This document shows, one piece after another, positions 35,754 through 44,824 of a stretch of DNA of 64,000 bases; positions within the stretch are counted from its first letter, which is position 1, and each line of letters begins with the position of its first letter. This stretch comes from Streptomyces antimycoticus (GTDB lineage: Bacteria > Actinomycetota > Actinomycetes > Streptomycetales > Streptomycetaceae). The position numbers were made by a program, and so were the translations under genes. The DNA is taken from contig NZ_BJHV01000001.1 of NCBI RefSeq assembly GCF_005405925.1, positions 7,502,001 to 7,566,000 on the forward strand, written 5' to 3'. The notes beneath the pieces are model-generated. The model saw only the letters and a list, made by a program, of their open reading frames with translations. It did not search any database and was not told the origin of the DNA.

Positions 35754-36756
35754 GCGGCGGCGAGGACGGCGTATGCCCCGCGCGTTCGGGGGTGTTCCGC
35801 TCCGCCCAGGCCCGTTCCGTGAGCCCGAGCAGCCGCTCGACCGCCCCGGATTCCGGCAGCGGGCCGTGATCTCCGATCACCCTGAGCGCGGAGGCGGCCG
35901 TGATGTGGCCGAGTCGCAGCGCCGAGATCAGGTTCCCGTCGCGCAGCAGCCCCGCCAGGAAACCGGCGGCGAAGGCGTCCCCCGCGCCGACCGGCTCCAC
36001 CACCTCCGTGCGCAGGGCCTCCACCGTGACCGGTGTCCCGTCGCCGAACGCGGTCGCCGCCCGTCCGCCGTCCTTGACCACGAGCAGGCGCGGATGCGGA
36101 AGCAGCGTGCGGACGCCGCCCGCGTCGAGGTCCGCGCCCCACAGGTGCTGCGCCTCGTCGAGGCCGACGAAGACGATGTCGGCGCGGTCGGCCACGTCGC
36201 GCAGGACCGTGGCGGCCGTGCCGTCCGGCCATAGCGCCGGGCGGTGGTTGATGTCGAAGCTGATGGCGTACGGGCGGTCGGGCGCGGGGGTGGCGAGCGC
36301 CCGTTCCACCAGGGCGGCGCAGGACGGGGAGAGCGCGGGGGTCACGCCCGTGAGGTGGAGGAGCGCCGCCGACGCGAGCCGCGGATCGTCCAGGATGTCG
36401 GGTCCGAGCGCCGAGGCCGCCGAACCCCGCCGGTAGTAGTGGACGCGGGTGCCCGTGGGGCCCGGCTCCTTCACGAGCAGGCCCGTCGGCCGGTTCGGGT
36501 CGGACCGTACGCCCGAGACGTCGACGCCCGCCGCGGCGACGGCGGTACGCACCCGCCGGCCGAACGGGTCGTCGCCGAGGGCCGAGAGCCATACGGCGGC
36601 AAGGCCCAGGTCCGCGAGGTACATCGCCACGTTGGACTCCGCGCCCGCCACGGACAGCCGCAGGCCCTCGCCGGTTTCCACGGAGTCGGGTGGTTCGGGG
36701 GCCAGCGCGGTCATCGTCTCGCCCACGCAGACCACCGGTCCGGCCGTCGGGGCCAT
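35743..36756 (-). CDS. PfkB-family 2-dehydro-3-deoxygalactonate (KDG/KDGal) kinase
   Basis: A ribokinase-family sugar kinase of 337 residues. The catalytic PfkB signature is VGAGDAFAAGFLAGLL, and the N-terminal words VCVGETMTAL and GAESNVAMYLADLG are typical of KDG kinases. Since the operon encodes galactonate dehydratase and a KDPG-type aldolase, the substrate is most likely 2-keto-3-deoxygalactonate, phosphorylated at C6. The ATG at 36756 lies 8 bases after the lactonase stop; a longer open frame upstream would run through that gene. It is the last gene of the 11-gene operon. Confidence 0.87.
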   Translation of the reverse strand: MAPTAGPVVCVGETMTALAPEPPDSVETGEGLRLSVAGAESNVAMYLADLGLAAVWLSALGDDPFGRRVRTAVAAAGVDVSGVRSDPNRPTGLLVKEPGPTGTRVHYYRRGSAASALGPDILDDPRLASAALLHLTGVTPALSPSCAALVERALATPAPDRPYAISFDINHRPALWPDGTAATVLRDVADRADIVFVGLDEAQHLWGADLDAGGVRTLLPHPRLLVVKDGGRAATAFGDGTPVTVEALRTEVVEPVGAGDAFAAGFLAGLLRDGNLISALRLGHITAASALRVIGDHGPLPESGAVERLLGLTERAWAERNTPERAGHTPSSPPLTG

Positions 36757-36763
36757 GGGGCCG

Positions 36764-37663
36764 TCATGCGCGCGCCTGTGCCGGTGCCGGCCCGGGCCCG
36801 GCATCGGGGTGCGGGCGGTAGACGGCCGCCGGTGGGCCCGGCACCTCCACCCGGACCGCGAACAGGGCACCGTCGTCGGGGCCGGGCCGGGTGAGGCCGA
36901 CCCGGGCCGTGGTGATGTGCAGGACATCGCCCTGGAGGCAGACTCCGGCGGGCTGGGCGGCGGGCAGCCGCAGGGTGCGGTCGAGTTCGCCGTCCGGCCG
37001 GTACCGGCGCACCGTCCCGGTGCCCCAGACGGCCATCCACACGCCACCCTCGTCGTCGACGGCCATGCCATCGGGGCTGCCGCCGTCCACCGTGACGAAC
37101 GTCGTCGGTGTGCCGAGGCCGCCGGTCGCCGGGTCGACGGGGTAGCGCCGGACGACTCCCCGGGCGCTGTCGGCCAGATACATCGCGCGTCCGTCGGCCG
37201 TGAACGCGGGCCCGTTCGGCACCGTGATGCCGTCGAGGACCCGGGTCACCGTGCCGTCGTGGTCCACCCGGTAGAGGGAGCCCGCGTCCTCGTCGGCGTC
37301 GTAGCCCATGCTGCCCGCCCAGAATCTGCCGGACGGGTCGGCGGTGCCGTCGTTCATGCGCCGGGCGGGGCGGGCAGCCGCCTCGGGCCGCGCCAGCCAG
37401 GTGGTGCCGCCGCCGGGGCCGAGCAGGCAGATTCCGGTGCCCGCGGCGGCGATCCAGGTGCCGGGCCGGTCCGCCACGGGTGCCACCGCGCCCAGGGGGA
37501 CGGGCAGCTCGGCCAGCGTCCGCAGGGGCGCGGTGGGGTCCTCGGGTGCCGTCAGCAGGCGGCCTTCGAGGATGTCGACGAGGACGAGGGCGCCGCCGGT
37601 CCAGCGGATGCCCTCGCCGAGTTCGAGGCGGTCGGGGCGGGTTGGGCGCGGGTCCCCGGTCAC
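36764..37663 (-). CDS. SMP-30/gluconolaconase-type sugar lactonase
   Basis: A six-bladed beta-propeller lactonase, 299 residues. GTG at 37663 overlaps the aldolase stop (GTGA). Metal and active-site words LGEGIRWTGG, RMNDGTADPSGRFWAGSMG and PNGPAFTADGRAMYLADS are in place (the Glu, Asn and Asp ligands). In this operon it should open galactono-lactone, the product of galactose dehydrogenase, to galactonate. The end is a short Pro/Ala tail (GPGPAPAQARA). Confidence 0.88.
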   Translation of the reverse strand: MTGDPRPTRPDRLELGEGIRWTGGALVLVDILEGRLLTAPEDPTAPLRTLAELPVPLGAVAPVADRPGTWIAAAGTGICLLGPGGGTTWLARPEAAARPARRMNDGTADPSGRFWAGSMGYDADEDAGSLYRVDHDGTVTRVLDGITVPNGPAFTADGRAMYLADSARGVVRRYPVDPATGGLGTPTTFVTVDGGSPDGMAVDDEGGVWMAVWGTGTVRRYRPDGELDRTLRLPAAQPAGVCLQGDVLHITTARVGLTRPGPDDGALFAVRVEVPGPPAAVYRPHPDAGPGPAPAQARA

Positions 37664-38292
37664 GCGGTGGCCTCCTGGACGGCGGTGCGGAAGGCGCGGG
37701 CGCGTTCGCGCAGGGCGGCCGTGCTGCCGCCGTCGGCGGCGTCGCCGACGAGCGGCGAGCCGATGCCGACCGCGGTCGCCCCGGCGGCCAGATAGGCGCG
37801 GGCCGCGGCTTCGTCCACGCCGCCGACCGGTACGAACGGCTCGTGCGGGAACGGCCCCCGCAGGGCCTTGAGATAGCCGGGCCCACCGGCCTGCGCGGCC
37901 GGGAAGATCTTCAGCGCCTCGGCGCCGAGCGCCCGGGCGGCGATGACCTCGGTCGGGGTCATGACCCCCGCCAGGACCGGGAGGCCCAGTTCGCGGGCGG
38001 TGGACATCCCCGCGCCCAGACCGGGGGTGACGGCGAAGTCCGCGCCCGCCCGGTGGACGGCGTGGGCGTCCTCGGCGGTGAGCACGGTGCCCGCGCCGAG
38101 CGGGCGGTCGGGGCCGAGCGCCTCGCGGGCCCGCTCGATGACGGACAGGGCGTCCGTGCCGGACAGCGATACCTCGATCAGCTCGATGCCCTCGTCGGCC
38201 AGGGCCAGTACGGTGCGCAGCGCGGCCTCGGGGTCGTCGCCGCGCACGACGGCGACCAGCCGATGGGCGGCCAGGGCGGCTCGCAGGTCCAC
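37660..38292 (-). CDS. dgoA: KDPG/KDPGal aldolase
   Basis: A class I aldolase of 210 residues that cleaves 2-keto-3-deoxy-6-phosphogalactonate (or the gluconate epimer) to pyruvate and glyceraldehyde-3-phosphate. The general base region IELIEVSLSG, the Schiff-base lysine in EALKIFPAAQAGG and the phosphate loop PVGGVDE are all present. It is translationally coupled to the lactonase gene. Neighbouring galactonate dehydratase makes the DgoA function more likely than Eda. Confidence 0.92.
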   Translation of the reverse strand: MDLRAALAAHRLVAVVRGDDPEAALRTVLALADEGIELIEVSLSGTDALSVIERAREALGPDRPLGAGTVLTAEDAHAVHRAGADFAVTPGLGAGMSTARELGLPVLAGVMTPTEVIAARALGAEALKIFPAAQAGGPGYLKALRGPFPHEPFVPVGGVDEAAARAYLAAGATAVGIGSPLVGDAADGGSTAALRERARAFRTAVQEATA

Positions 38293-38322
38293 AGGGGGAA
38301 CTCCTCGTAGAAACAGGCGGAT

Positions 38323-39141
38323 TCAGGGGCAGCGGCAGGCCGCGCCGAGCGTCAGCCGCCAGCGCACCTCGCCCGACGCGGGGACGCGCGCGGCGTCGTC
38401 CGGACCCGCGTCGGCGAGGTCGAAGACACGGCCGAGCATCGGCTCGACTCCTGTGCTGCGATAGGGGTTCTCGGCGGGGAAGCCGCCGAGGTTGCGCCAC
38501 ACGGCGATGGACAGCGGCTGCCCGTCGGCCTCGAGCGCGAAGGCCAGGCAGCCCGTGCCGTCGTGGACGCAGGCGCGCGAGTCGTCCACGACCGCGCCGA
38601 CCGCGGTCCCGTCGTCCGGCCCGAACCGGTCCAGGGGCAGGCCGAGCGGCGCGGGCCAGTCACCCTCCACCCACGGCGCCCCGGCCGGCCAGGGCCGCTC
38701 CAGCAGCGGTGCGGCCTCCGGGAAGAGCCGGGTGCGCGCCCCGTCGCGCAGGCGCAGGGTCGCCCGCGGGGACAGATCGAGCAGTGCGTGGGCGGCCCAG
38801 ACGAAGGCGAAGCCCGGCTCGGCGTCAAGGACGTAGTCGGCCTGCGCACCCTCGGCCGTCCCGCGGATCGTGCGCTTCAGCGTGAACCGGTCGCACTGGA
38901 CGGTGTCGGTGTCCCCCTCGCGCTTCCAGGGACGTGACCAGGCGTCGCCGTGGTCGGGGGCGCCGCGGACGGTGGGGACGCACTCCTCCAGGCCGCCCGT
39001 GTCCACGAAGGCGTCCTGGGGGGACACCCGGTCCCGTCCGGCCGCCGTGCCGTGCCACAGCCATTCGCGGTCCCCGGCGCGCAGCGAGGTCCAGCGGCCG
39101 CCGTGCGCGGGGTCGGTGACGATCTCCAGCACCGTCGTCAC
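38323..39141 (-). CDS. Aldose 1-epimerase-like protein
   Basis: A beta-sandwich protein of about 272 residues with the size and pattern of the galactose mutarotase-like superfamily. GTG at 39141 overlaps the dehydratase stop (GTGA). Clear catalytic His words are hard to see (GLEECVPTVRGAPDHGDAWSR may hold one), so the assignment rests on fold-like pattern and operon context. It could interconvert alpha and beta galactose before oxidation. Confidence 0.65.
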   Translation of the reverse strand: MTTVLEIVTDPAHGGRWTSLRAGDREWLWHGTAAGRDRVSPQDAFVDTGGLEECVPTVRGAPDHGDAWSRPWKREGDTDTVQCDRFTLKRTIRGTAEGAQADYVLDAEPGFAFVWAAHALLDLSPRATLRLRDGARTRLFPEAAPLLERPWPAGAPWVEGDWPAPLGLPLDRFGPDDGTAVGAVVDDSRACVHDGTGCLAFALEADGQPLSIAVWRNLGGFPAENPYRSTGVEPMLGRVFDLADAGPDDAARVPASGEVRWRLTLGAACRCP

Positions 39142-40283
39142 CACTCCGCGAAGGAGCCGTCGGGGTGGCGCCAGACCGGGTTGCGCCAGGTGTGACCGAT
39201 GCGGTCGGCCTCGCGTACGGCCGCCTCGTCGATGGTGATGCCCAGGCCGGGGGCGTCGCCGCGGGGAGCATGGCCGTCCACGAAGCGGAACGGCTCGGTG
39301 TCGACGAGGTAGGACAGCAGATCGGCGTCCTTGTTGTAGTGGATGCCGCGGCTCTGCTCCTGGATCAGGAAGTTCGGCGTGGCGAACGCGACCTGGAGGC
39401 TGGCCGCCAGCGCGATGGGACCGAGCGGGCAGTGCGGGGCGAGCTGGGCGCCGTAGGTCTCGGCGAGCGAGGCGATGCGGTGGACCTCGGAGATGCCGCC
39501 CGCGTGGGACAGATCGGGCTGCGCGACGGCGATACCGGCGGCGAGGACGGGCAGGAACTCCGTGCGTCCGTAGAGCCGTTCGCCGGTGGCCAGGGGCACC
39601 GGGGTCGCGGCGACCAGGCCGGGGAGCAGATGGCTGTGCTCGGGGACGACGGGTTCCTCCACGAACAGCGGGTGGAGGGCGGCCAGTTCGGCCAGGACGC
39701 GGCGGGAGCTGGCGGCGGTGAAGCGTCCGTGGAAGTCGACGGCCACGTCCCGGTCCGGGCCGAGGACCTCGCGGGCCGCGGCCACCCGGTCGACGACCGC
39801 GGCGGTCTCGGCCGCGGTGGCCACCGGAGAGGTCGCCCCGGCGCCGTTCATCTTCACCGCCGTGAAGCCCGCCTCGACCTGCGCGGTGATCTGCTCGGTC
39901 AGCTCGGCGGGCTCGTCGCCGCCGACCCAGGCGTACACCCGGACCCGGTCGCGCACCGGACCGCCCAGCAGGGCGTGCACGGGGGCGCCGTAGGTCTTGC
40001 CGGCGATGTCCCACAGGGCCTGGTCCAGGCCGGCGACGGCGCTGGAGAGCACGGGGCCGCCGCGGTAGAAGCCGCCCTTGGTGAGCACCTGCCAGTGGTC
40101 CTGGATACGCAGCGGATCCTTGCCGATCAGGTATTCGGCGAGGACGTCGACGGCGGCGCGGACCACTTCGGCGCGCCCCTCGACGACGGGCTCGCCCCAG
40201 CCGACCACGCCGTCGTCGGTCTCGACGCGGCAGAACAGCCAGCGCGGCGGCACGGCGAAGGTCTCGATACGGGTGATCTTCAC
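39138..40283 (-). CDS. dgoD: Galactonate dehydratase-type enolase superfamily enzyme
   Basis: A mandelate racemase/muconate lactonizing enzyme family protein of 381 residues. It has the features of GalD: the histidine in VAVDFHGRF, three metal carboxylates (that Asp, EEPVVPEHS, and the Glu of TGERLYGR), DLSHAGGISE, and the second catalytic histidine in LAPHCPLGP. It dehydrates D-galactonate to 2-keto-3-deoxygalactonate. The start overlaps the GntR gene stop by ATGA. Lactonase, kinase and aldolase genes downstream supply the other steps. Confidence 0.92.
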   Translation of the reverse strand: MKITRIETFAVPPRWLFCRVETDDGVVGWGEPVVEGRAEVVRAAVDVLAEYLIGKDPLRIQDHWQVLTKGGFYRGGPVLSSAVAGLDQALWDIAGKTYGAPVHALLGGPVRDRVRVYAWVGGDEPAELTEQITAQVEAGFTAVKMNGAGATSPVATAAETAAVVDRVAAAREVLGPDRDVAVDFHGRFTAASSRRVLAELAALHPLFVEEPVVPEHSHLLPGLVAATPVPLATGERLYGRTEFLPVLAAGIAVAQPDLSHAGGISEVHRIASLAETYGAQLAPHCPLGPIALAASLQVAFATPNFLIQEQSRGIHYNKDADLLSYLVDTEPFRFVDGHAPRGDAPGLGITIDEAAVREADRIGHTWRNPVWRHPDGSFAEW

Positions 40284-41020
40284 TGGCCAGAGGGCCTTTC
40301 CATGTCGTTGTCGGAGCCGCCGACCCGGTCCAGGTCGCGGCCGGCCTGGTCGAGCAGGGCCCGCATGGCGGCCTCGGCCGCCTGCGGGTCCTGGGCGCGT
40401 ACGGCGTCCAGGACGGCGCGGTGGGCGGGTACGGGGTCCTGGCTGTGGGGGGAGCTGTGCACGATGCGGTCGCGGTGGGCGAGGCCCGACTCGATCACCA
40501 TCTCCATGCGTTCGAGGAGTTCGTTGTGGGTGGCGGCGAGCAGGGCCCGGTGGAAGGCGAGGTCGGCCTCCACCGCGTGGGCGGCGTCGGAGCCGCCCGC
40601 TCCCATCGCGTCCACGGCGGTGTCCAGGGCCGCGAGGTCGGCGTCGGTGCGCCGCCCGGCGGCCAGGCGTACGGCCGCCGGTTCGATGATGGAGCGCACC
40701 TCGGCGAGGTTGCGCAGCAGCGCGCGGTCGGCGTCGGTGGTGCGGTCGCTGTCGAACTGCCAGCGCAGCACGTCGGCGTCAAGCAGATTCCAGTCCGAAC
40801 GGTTCCGTACGAAGGTGCCGCGCTTCTGACGGGCGTCGACCATCCCCTTGGCGGCCAGTACCTTCAGCGACTCGCGCAGGGCGGTGAGGCTGACGTCCAG
40901 TTCGCTCTGCAGGGCGACCAGGTCCAGGGTGGCTCCTTCGGGGATCTCGCCGCCCAGGATGCGGCGGGCGAGGGCCTCCACGGTCTGGCCGTGCACGCCG
41001 CGACGGGCGTAGGGCGTCAT
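40280..41020 (-). CDS. GntR/FadR-family transcriptional regulator
   Basis: A FadR-subfamily regulator of 246 residues. The winged helix (about 5-75; ALARRILGGEIPEGATLDLVALQSELDVSLTALRE) is followed by an all-helical FCD ligand domain with metal-type histidines (AFHRALLAATHN, SGLAHRD, AHRAVLDAV). ATG at 41020 follows AAAGG. Family members often sense sugar acids, so galactonate or KDGal is a sensible ligand here. It sits within the operon it probably controls, between the SDR gene and dgoD. It may bind near the lipoprotein promoter; the motif shared by the two promoters is the best candidate site. Confidence 0.9.
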   Translation of the reverse strand: MTPYARRGVHGQTVEALARRILGGEIPEGATLDLVALQSELDVSLTALRESLKVLAAKGMVDARQKRGTFVRNRSDWNLLDADVLRWQFDSDRTTDADRALLRNLAEVRSIIEPAAVRLAAGRRTDADLAALDTAVDAMGAGGSDAAHAVEADLAFHRALLAATHNELLERMEMVIESGLAHRDRIVHSSPHSQDPVPAHRAVLDAVRAQDPQAAEAAMRALLDQAGRDLDRVGGSDNDMERPSGQ

Positions 41021-41057
41021 GTCGTAGTGCCTTTCTGCTGCGAGCTGATCGCGGTGG

Positions 41058-41828
41058 TCATGCGGAGGACTTGACGACGCTCCAGCCGCCGTCCACGACA
41101 AGACTCGCACCGGTGATGTAGGCGGCCTCATGGGAGCCCAGGAAGGCGATGGCCGCGGCCACCTCCTCCGGGGTGCCGAAACGGCCGGCCGCGGTTTCGG
41201 CGACGCTGCGTGCGCGGTCCTCGGGGGACACCCGGTCCCAGGCCGCCGTCAGGATCGGGCCGGGCACGACGGCGTTGACCCGCACCTCGGGACCGTACTC
41301 GACGGCGAGCTGTCCGCACAGGGACAGCAGCGCCCCCTTGGAGGCCGCGTAGGCGGGGTGGCCGGGGATGCCCTTGTGGGCGTGGACGGACGAGGTCAGG
41401 ACGACGGCTCCGCGGCGGGCGCGCAGATCGTCCAGAACGGCCTTGAACCCCAGGAAGGCGCCGGTGAGGTTGACGGAGAGCTGCCGCTGCCAGGAGCCCA
41501 GGGACATGTCATGGGCGGGGGTGACGTCGACGGTGTAGGCATTGCTGACGAGCACGTCGACGGGGCCGAAGTCGCGGGCGGCGGCCGCGATCCGCTCCCA
41601 GTCCTCCTCCGCGGAGACATCGGCGGCCACGAAGCGGGCGCGGCCGCCGTCCGCGCAGATCCGCTCGGCGACCGCCGCGCCGCGCTCCTCGGAGATGTCG
41701 GCGAGCACGACGGCGGCGCCCTCCTGGGCGAGGCGTTCGGCGGTGGCGGCACCGATGCCGGAGGCGGCTCCGGTGACCACGGCCGTGCGGGCGGTGAAGC
41801 GGTCACCGTACCGGCGGGGCTGTTCCAT
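41058..41828 (-). CDS. Short-chain dehydrogenase, probable galactose dehydrogenase
   Basis: A classical SDR of about 256 residues: TGAASGIGAATA for NAD(P), NAY in place of NAG, and the triad words LTSSVHAHKG (Ser) and YAASK. The start at 41828 is favoured by GAAGGAG upstream; ATG at 41873 would add 15 residues. No other dehydrogenase is present in the locus, so it is the best candidate to oxidise D-galactose to galactonolactone, as SDR-type galactose dehydrogenases do elsewhere. An alternative is a sugar-acid reductase. Confidence 0.82.
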   Translation of the reverse strand: MEQPRRYGDRFTARTAVVTGAASGIGAATAERLAQEGAAVVLADISEERGAAVAERICADGGRARFVAADVSAEEDWERIAAAARDFGPVDVLVSNAYTVDVTPAHDMSLGSWQRQLSVNLTGAFLGFKAVLDDLRARRGAVVLTSSVHAHKGIPGHPAYAASKGALLSLCGQLAVEYGPEVRVNAVVPGPILTAAWDRVSPEDRARSVAETAAGRFGTPEEVAAAIAFLGSHEAAYITGASLVVDGGWSVVKSSA

Positions 41829-41888
41829 CGGGGGTTCGGGCTCCTTCGCTGTACTGCGGGCGGGGGCGGACATGGGCCGGTCGGCGCT

Positions 41889-43979
41889 CTATTGCCGTGT
41901 CAGCACCACCAGTTCCGCGTCGTGGTCGGCGCTCCAGGTGAACGGCAGCCCGTAGTGGAGCAGATGGGCGCCGCTGTACGTGGTCGCCGACGCGGCGTCC
42001 CGGTAGCGGGCGGCCGGGTCGAGGCCGCGCAGCCGGAGCCGGGCCGGACGTCCCGGGACGAGCGGAGAGCCGTCCAGGCGGCCGGTGCTGAGCGCGGCCA
42101 CCACGGTACGTGCGTCCGGGCCGTCGTACTGGACGCCGCAGGTGGCGTCCAGCGGGCTGCCCAGGAGCCGGGCCTCGCCCAGGTGGACGACATCGCGCAC
42201 CTCCTTGTAGCGGGCGATCCAGCCGGCGGCCTCGGCGCGCTGCCCGGCGTCCCACTTGCGCAGGTCGGCCCCGATGCCGAGGACTCCGCACATGGCGCCC
42301 ACGAAGCGGAAGGCGAGGCTGCGCGGACGGGGGTCGAAGACGCCGGGGGCGTCGGTGACCCACGAGCTCATCACATGCGGGGCATGGGCGTGCAGAAAGC
42401 CGTACTGGATGGCCAGCCGGTCCAGGGGCGCGGTGTTGTCGCTGGGCCAGACCACGTCGGTGCGGGCGAGGGTCGCGTGGTCGATGCGCCCGCCGCCGCC
42501 CGCACACCCCTCGACGGTGACCTCGGGCTGGGCGGTGCGCAGATGGTCCAGGACGCGCAGATAGCCGGCGACATGCTGGGCGTCCAGGTCGAGACGGTCG
42601 GCCGGACCGGCGCCGGGGCGGCCGCGCTCGGTCGGCGGCCGGTTCATGTCCCACTTGAGGTAGCTGATGTCATGGCCGGTCAGCAGCCGGTCCAGGGTGG
42701 CGATGACGAAGTCCTGGACATCGGTCCGGCCCAGGTCGAGCAGGAGCTGGTTGCGCACCAGCCGGGCGGGGCGGCCGTCGATCCGGTACACCCAGTCCGG
42801 GTGGTCGGCGTACAGCCTGCTGCCGGGGCTGACGGCCTCCGGCTCGATCCACAGGCCGAAGTCCAGGCCCAGCGCGCGTACGTCGGCCACGAACGTGTCG
42901 AAGCCGGACGGGAAGGCCGCCGGGTCCGGATACCAGTCGCCCAGCCCACCGGTGTCGTCGGCGCGGCCGGTGAACCATCCGTCGTCCACGACGAACAGCT
43001 CGGCCCCGATGTCCGCGGCCGTCTTCGCCAGTTCGAGCTGCGCCGCGGCGTCGACGTCGAAGGTGGTGGCCTCCCAGGAGTTGTAGAGCACCTTGCGGGG
43101 GCGGTGCAGCCGCTCACCGGTCAGATGGCGTTCGTAGCGGTGCCAGACGCGGGAGAGCCCGTCGAGCCCTTCGGCGCTGAAGGCGCAGGCGAGGCGCGGT
43201 GTGGTGAGGGTGTCGCCGGGCGCCAGGCGCACCAGGCCCTCGTGCGGTACGCGACCGGCGCGTACGCGCACGGCGCCGCCCGGTTCGGCCTCCGCGGTGA
43301 TGTGCCAGTTGCCGGGCCACTCCAGGGCCACGCCATAGGCGGGCGGGTCCCCGGGGTCCGCGGCGTCCTGGACCGCGAGCCAGGGCGCGTAGGCGTGCCC
43401 GGGCACGCCCTGGCTGCTGCCCATGGTGAACGCGCCTCTGGTCAGGGTGAGTTGGGTGCGCTGGAATTCCTGCGACCACTGGCCGGTGAGGTAGGTCAGC
43501 CGGGCACCGGCGGTCACGGGGACGTTCACGGCGGCCGAGTCGAACCGCTCCAGCCGCAGCTCCTCGTCGCCCGTGCAGGTGAGCTCGGTCCAGCGGTGGA
43601 TGACATCGGTGCCGGGCACCGTGGCGTAGCACAGCACCGTACGCAGGCCGAGCAGGTCGTCGGTGAAGGTGAGCCGCAGGGTCCCCGGCCCCTCCTCGGC
43701 GCCCTCGAACTCCCACCACGCTCCCCGCTCCGCACCCGGGCGCCCCGCCACCAGGTCGGCCCCGGTGAACGGCCGCAGCCCGTAGGGCAGATACTCGGCG
43801 GGCGCGGCATCGGCGGGCGTGATGAAGTGGGTGCGCCTCGACCAGTCCAGCGCGGACGGGCCGGTCTCGACACCGGGCGGCCCCCACGCGTCGAGCTCGG
43901 CCCACGGGCCGTCGGGGGAGAGGCGGACGGTGTAGCAGGTGTGCTCGGTGCGCAGGGTCCAGCGCCGGTACGAGGTCAT
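41889..43979 (-). CDS. Cytoplasmic GH36 alpha-galactosidase
   Basis: A glycoside hydrolase family 36 enzyme of 696 residues with an N-terminal beta-supersandwich, a central (beta/alpha)8 barrel and a short C-terminal beta domain. LYNSWEATTFDV, ELFVVDDGWFTGR, YLKWDMNR (catalytic Asp nucleophile) and VVWPSDNTAPLDRL (acid/base Asp) are the family motifs. It lacks a signal peptide, so it acts on imported alpha-galactosides such as melibiose, raffinose or galactosyl-glycerol. It overlaps the second permease gene by ATGA. Confidence 0.93.
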   Translation of the reverse strand: MTSYRRWTLRTEHTCYTVRLSPDGPWAELDAWGPPGVETGPSALDWSRRTHFITPADAAPAEYLPYGLRPFTGADLVAGRPGAERGAWWEFEGAEEGPGTLRLTFTDDLLGLRTVLCYATVPGTDVIHRWTELTCTGDEELRLERFDSAAVNVPVTAGARLTYLTGQWSQEFQRTQLTLTRGAFTMGSSQGVPGHAYAPWLAVQDAADPGDPPAYGVALEWPGNWHITAEAEPGGAVRVRAGRVPHEGLVRLAPGDTLTTPRLACAFSAEGLDGLSRVWHRYERHLTGERLHRPRKVLYNSWEATTFDVDAAAQLELAKTAADIGAELFVVDDGWFTGRADDTGGLGDWYPDPAAFPSGFDTFVADVRALGLDFGLWIEPEAVSPGSRLYADHPDWVYRIDGRPARLVRNQLLLDLGRTDVQDFVIATLDRLLTGHDISYLKWDMNRPPTERGRPGAGPADRLDLDAQHVAGYLRVLDHLRTAQPEVTVEGCAGGGGRIDHATLARTDVVWPSDNTAPLDRLAIQYGFLHAHAPHVMSSWVTDAPGVFDPRPRSLAFRFVGAMCGVLGIGADLRKWDAGQRAEAAGWIARYKEVRDVVHLGEARLLGSPLDATCGVQYDGPDARTVVAALSTGRLDGSPLVPGRPARLRLRGLDPAARYRDAASATTYSGAHLLHYGLPFTWSADHDAELVVLTRQ

Positions 43980-44824
43980 TTCACCGCTCCGAGGTTGAGA
44001 CCGGCCACGAAGTGGCGCTGGAAGCGGAGGAAGACGACCACGGTGGGTGCCGCGGCGATGACGGACCCGGCCGCGATCACGTTCCACATCGACACGAACT
44101 GGCCCTGCAGCCCGATCAGGGCGCCGGTGATGGGCATCTTGGCGTCGCTGCGCAGCACGGTGATCGCCCACAGCAGGTCGTTGAAGATCCAGGTGAAGGA
44201 CAGCGCGCTGAGCGCGGCCAGCGCCGGGCGGGTGAGCGGCAGGATGATCCGCCAGAAGATCTGCCAGGGACCGGCGCCGTCGATGACGGCGGCCTGCTGG
44301 ATCTCGACCGGGATCGCCCGCATGAAGCCGTGCAGAACGAAGACGTAGAAGCCGACGCCGAAGCCGATCTGCACCCCGATGAGCGCGGGAAGCGTGTCGT
44401 AGACGCCCATCAGCTCGCTCAGCTTGGACACGGGGATGAGCAGGATCTGTGGCGGGAGCAGGTTGCCGCCGAGCATGAGCAGCAACAGGGAGCGGCGGAA
44501 GGGCACCTCGTAGCGGCTGAGGGCGAACGCGGCCATGGCGGCCAGGGTCAGCGTCACCAGCACGCACGGAATGGTGACGACCAGGCTGTTGATCAGGGCC
44601 CGCTGCTGGCCGCCGTCGACCCAGGCCTGACGGAAGTTGTCGAGGGTGAAGGAGCGGGGCCAACTGCCCAGGCCGTGGACGGCGATGTCGTCGAAGGAGC
44701 GCAGGCTGGTCACCAGGACCAGGGCGATGGGCAGCAGCCACAGAACGGCCAGCGCACCGGCGCCCAGGTGGAATCCGGCGGTCGCGGCGCGCTTGCGGCG
44801 CACGGCGGTGGAGGTGGCGGACAT
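43976..44824 (-). CDS. Sugar ABC transporter permease (MalG-type)
   Basis: A carbohydrate ABC importer membrane subunit of 282 residues with about six helices. The EAA-type loop IPVEIQQAAVIDGAGPWQIFWRIILPLTRPAL contacts the ATPase. The ATG at 44824 shares its A with the stop of the first permease (TGATG). The cognate ATPase is not in the locus, as is common in Streptomyces where the shared MsiK protein energises many sugar importers. It transports the alpha-galactosides used by this locus. Confidence 0.93.
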   Translation of the reverse strand: MSATSTAVRRKRAATAGFHLGAGALAVLWLLPIALVLVTSLRSFDDIAVHGLGSWPRSFTLDNFRQAWVDGGQQRALINSLVVTIPCVLVTLTLAAMAAFALSRYEVPFRRSLLLLMLGGNLLPPQILLIPVSKLSELMGVYDTLPALIGVQIGFGVGFYVFVLHGFMRAIPVEIQQAAVIDGAGPWQIFWRIILPLTRPALAALSALSFTWIFNDLLWAITVLRSDAKMPITGALIGLQGQFVSMWNVIAAGSVIAAAPTVVVFLRFQRHFVAGLNLGAVK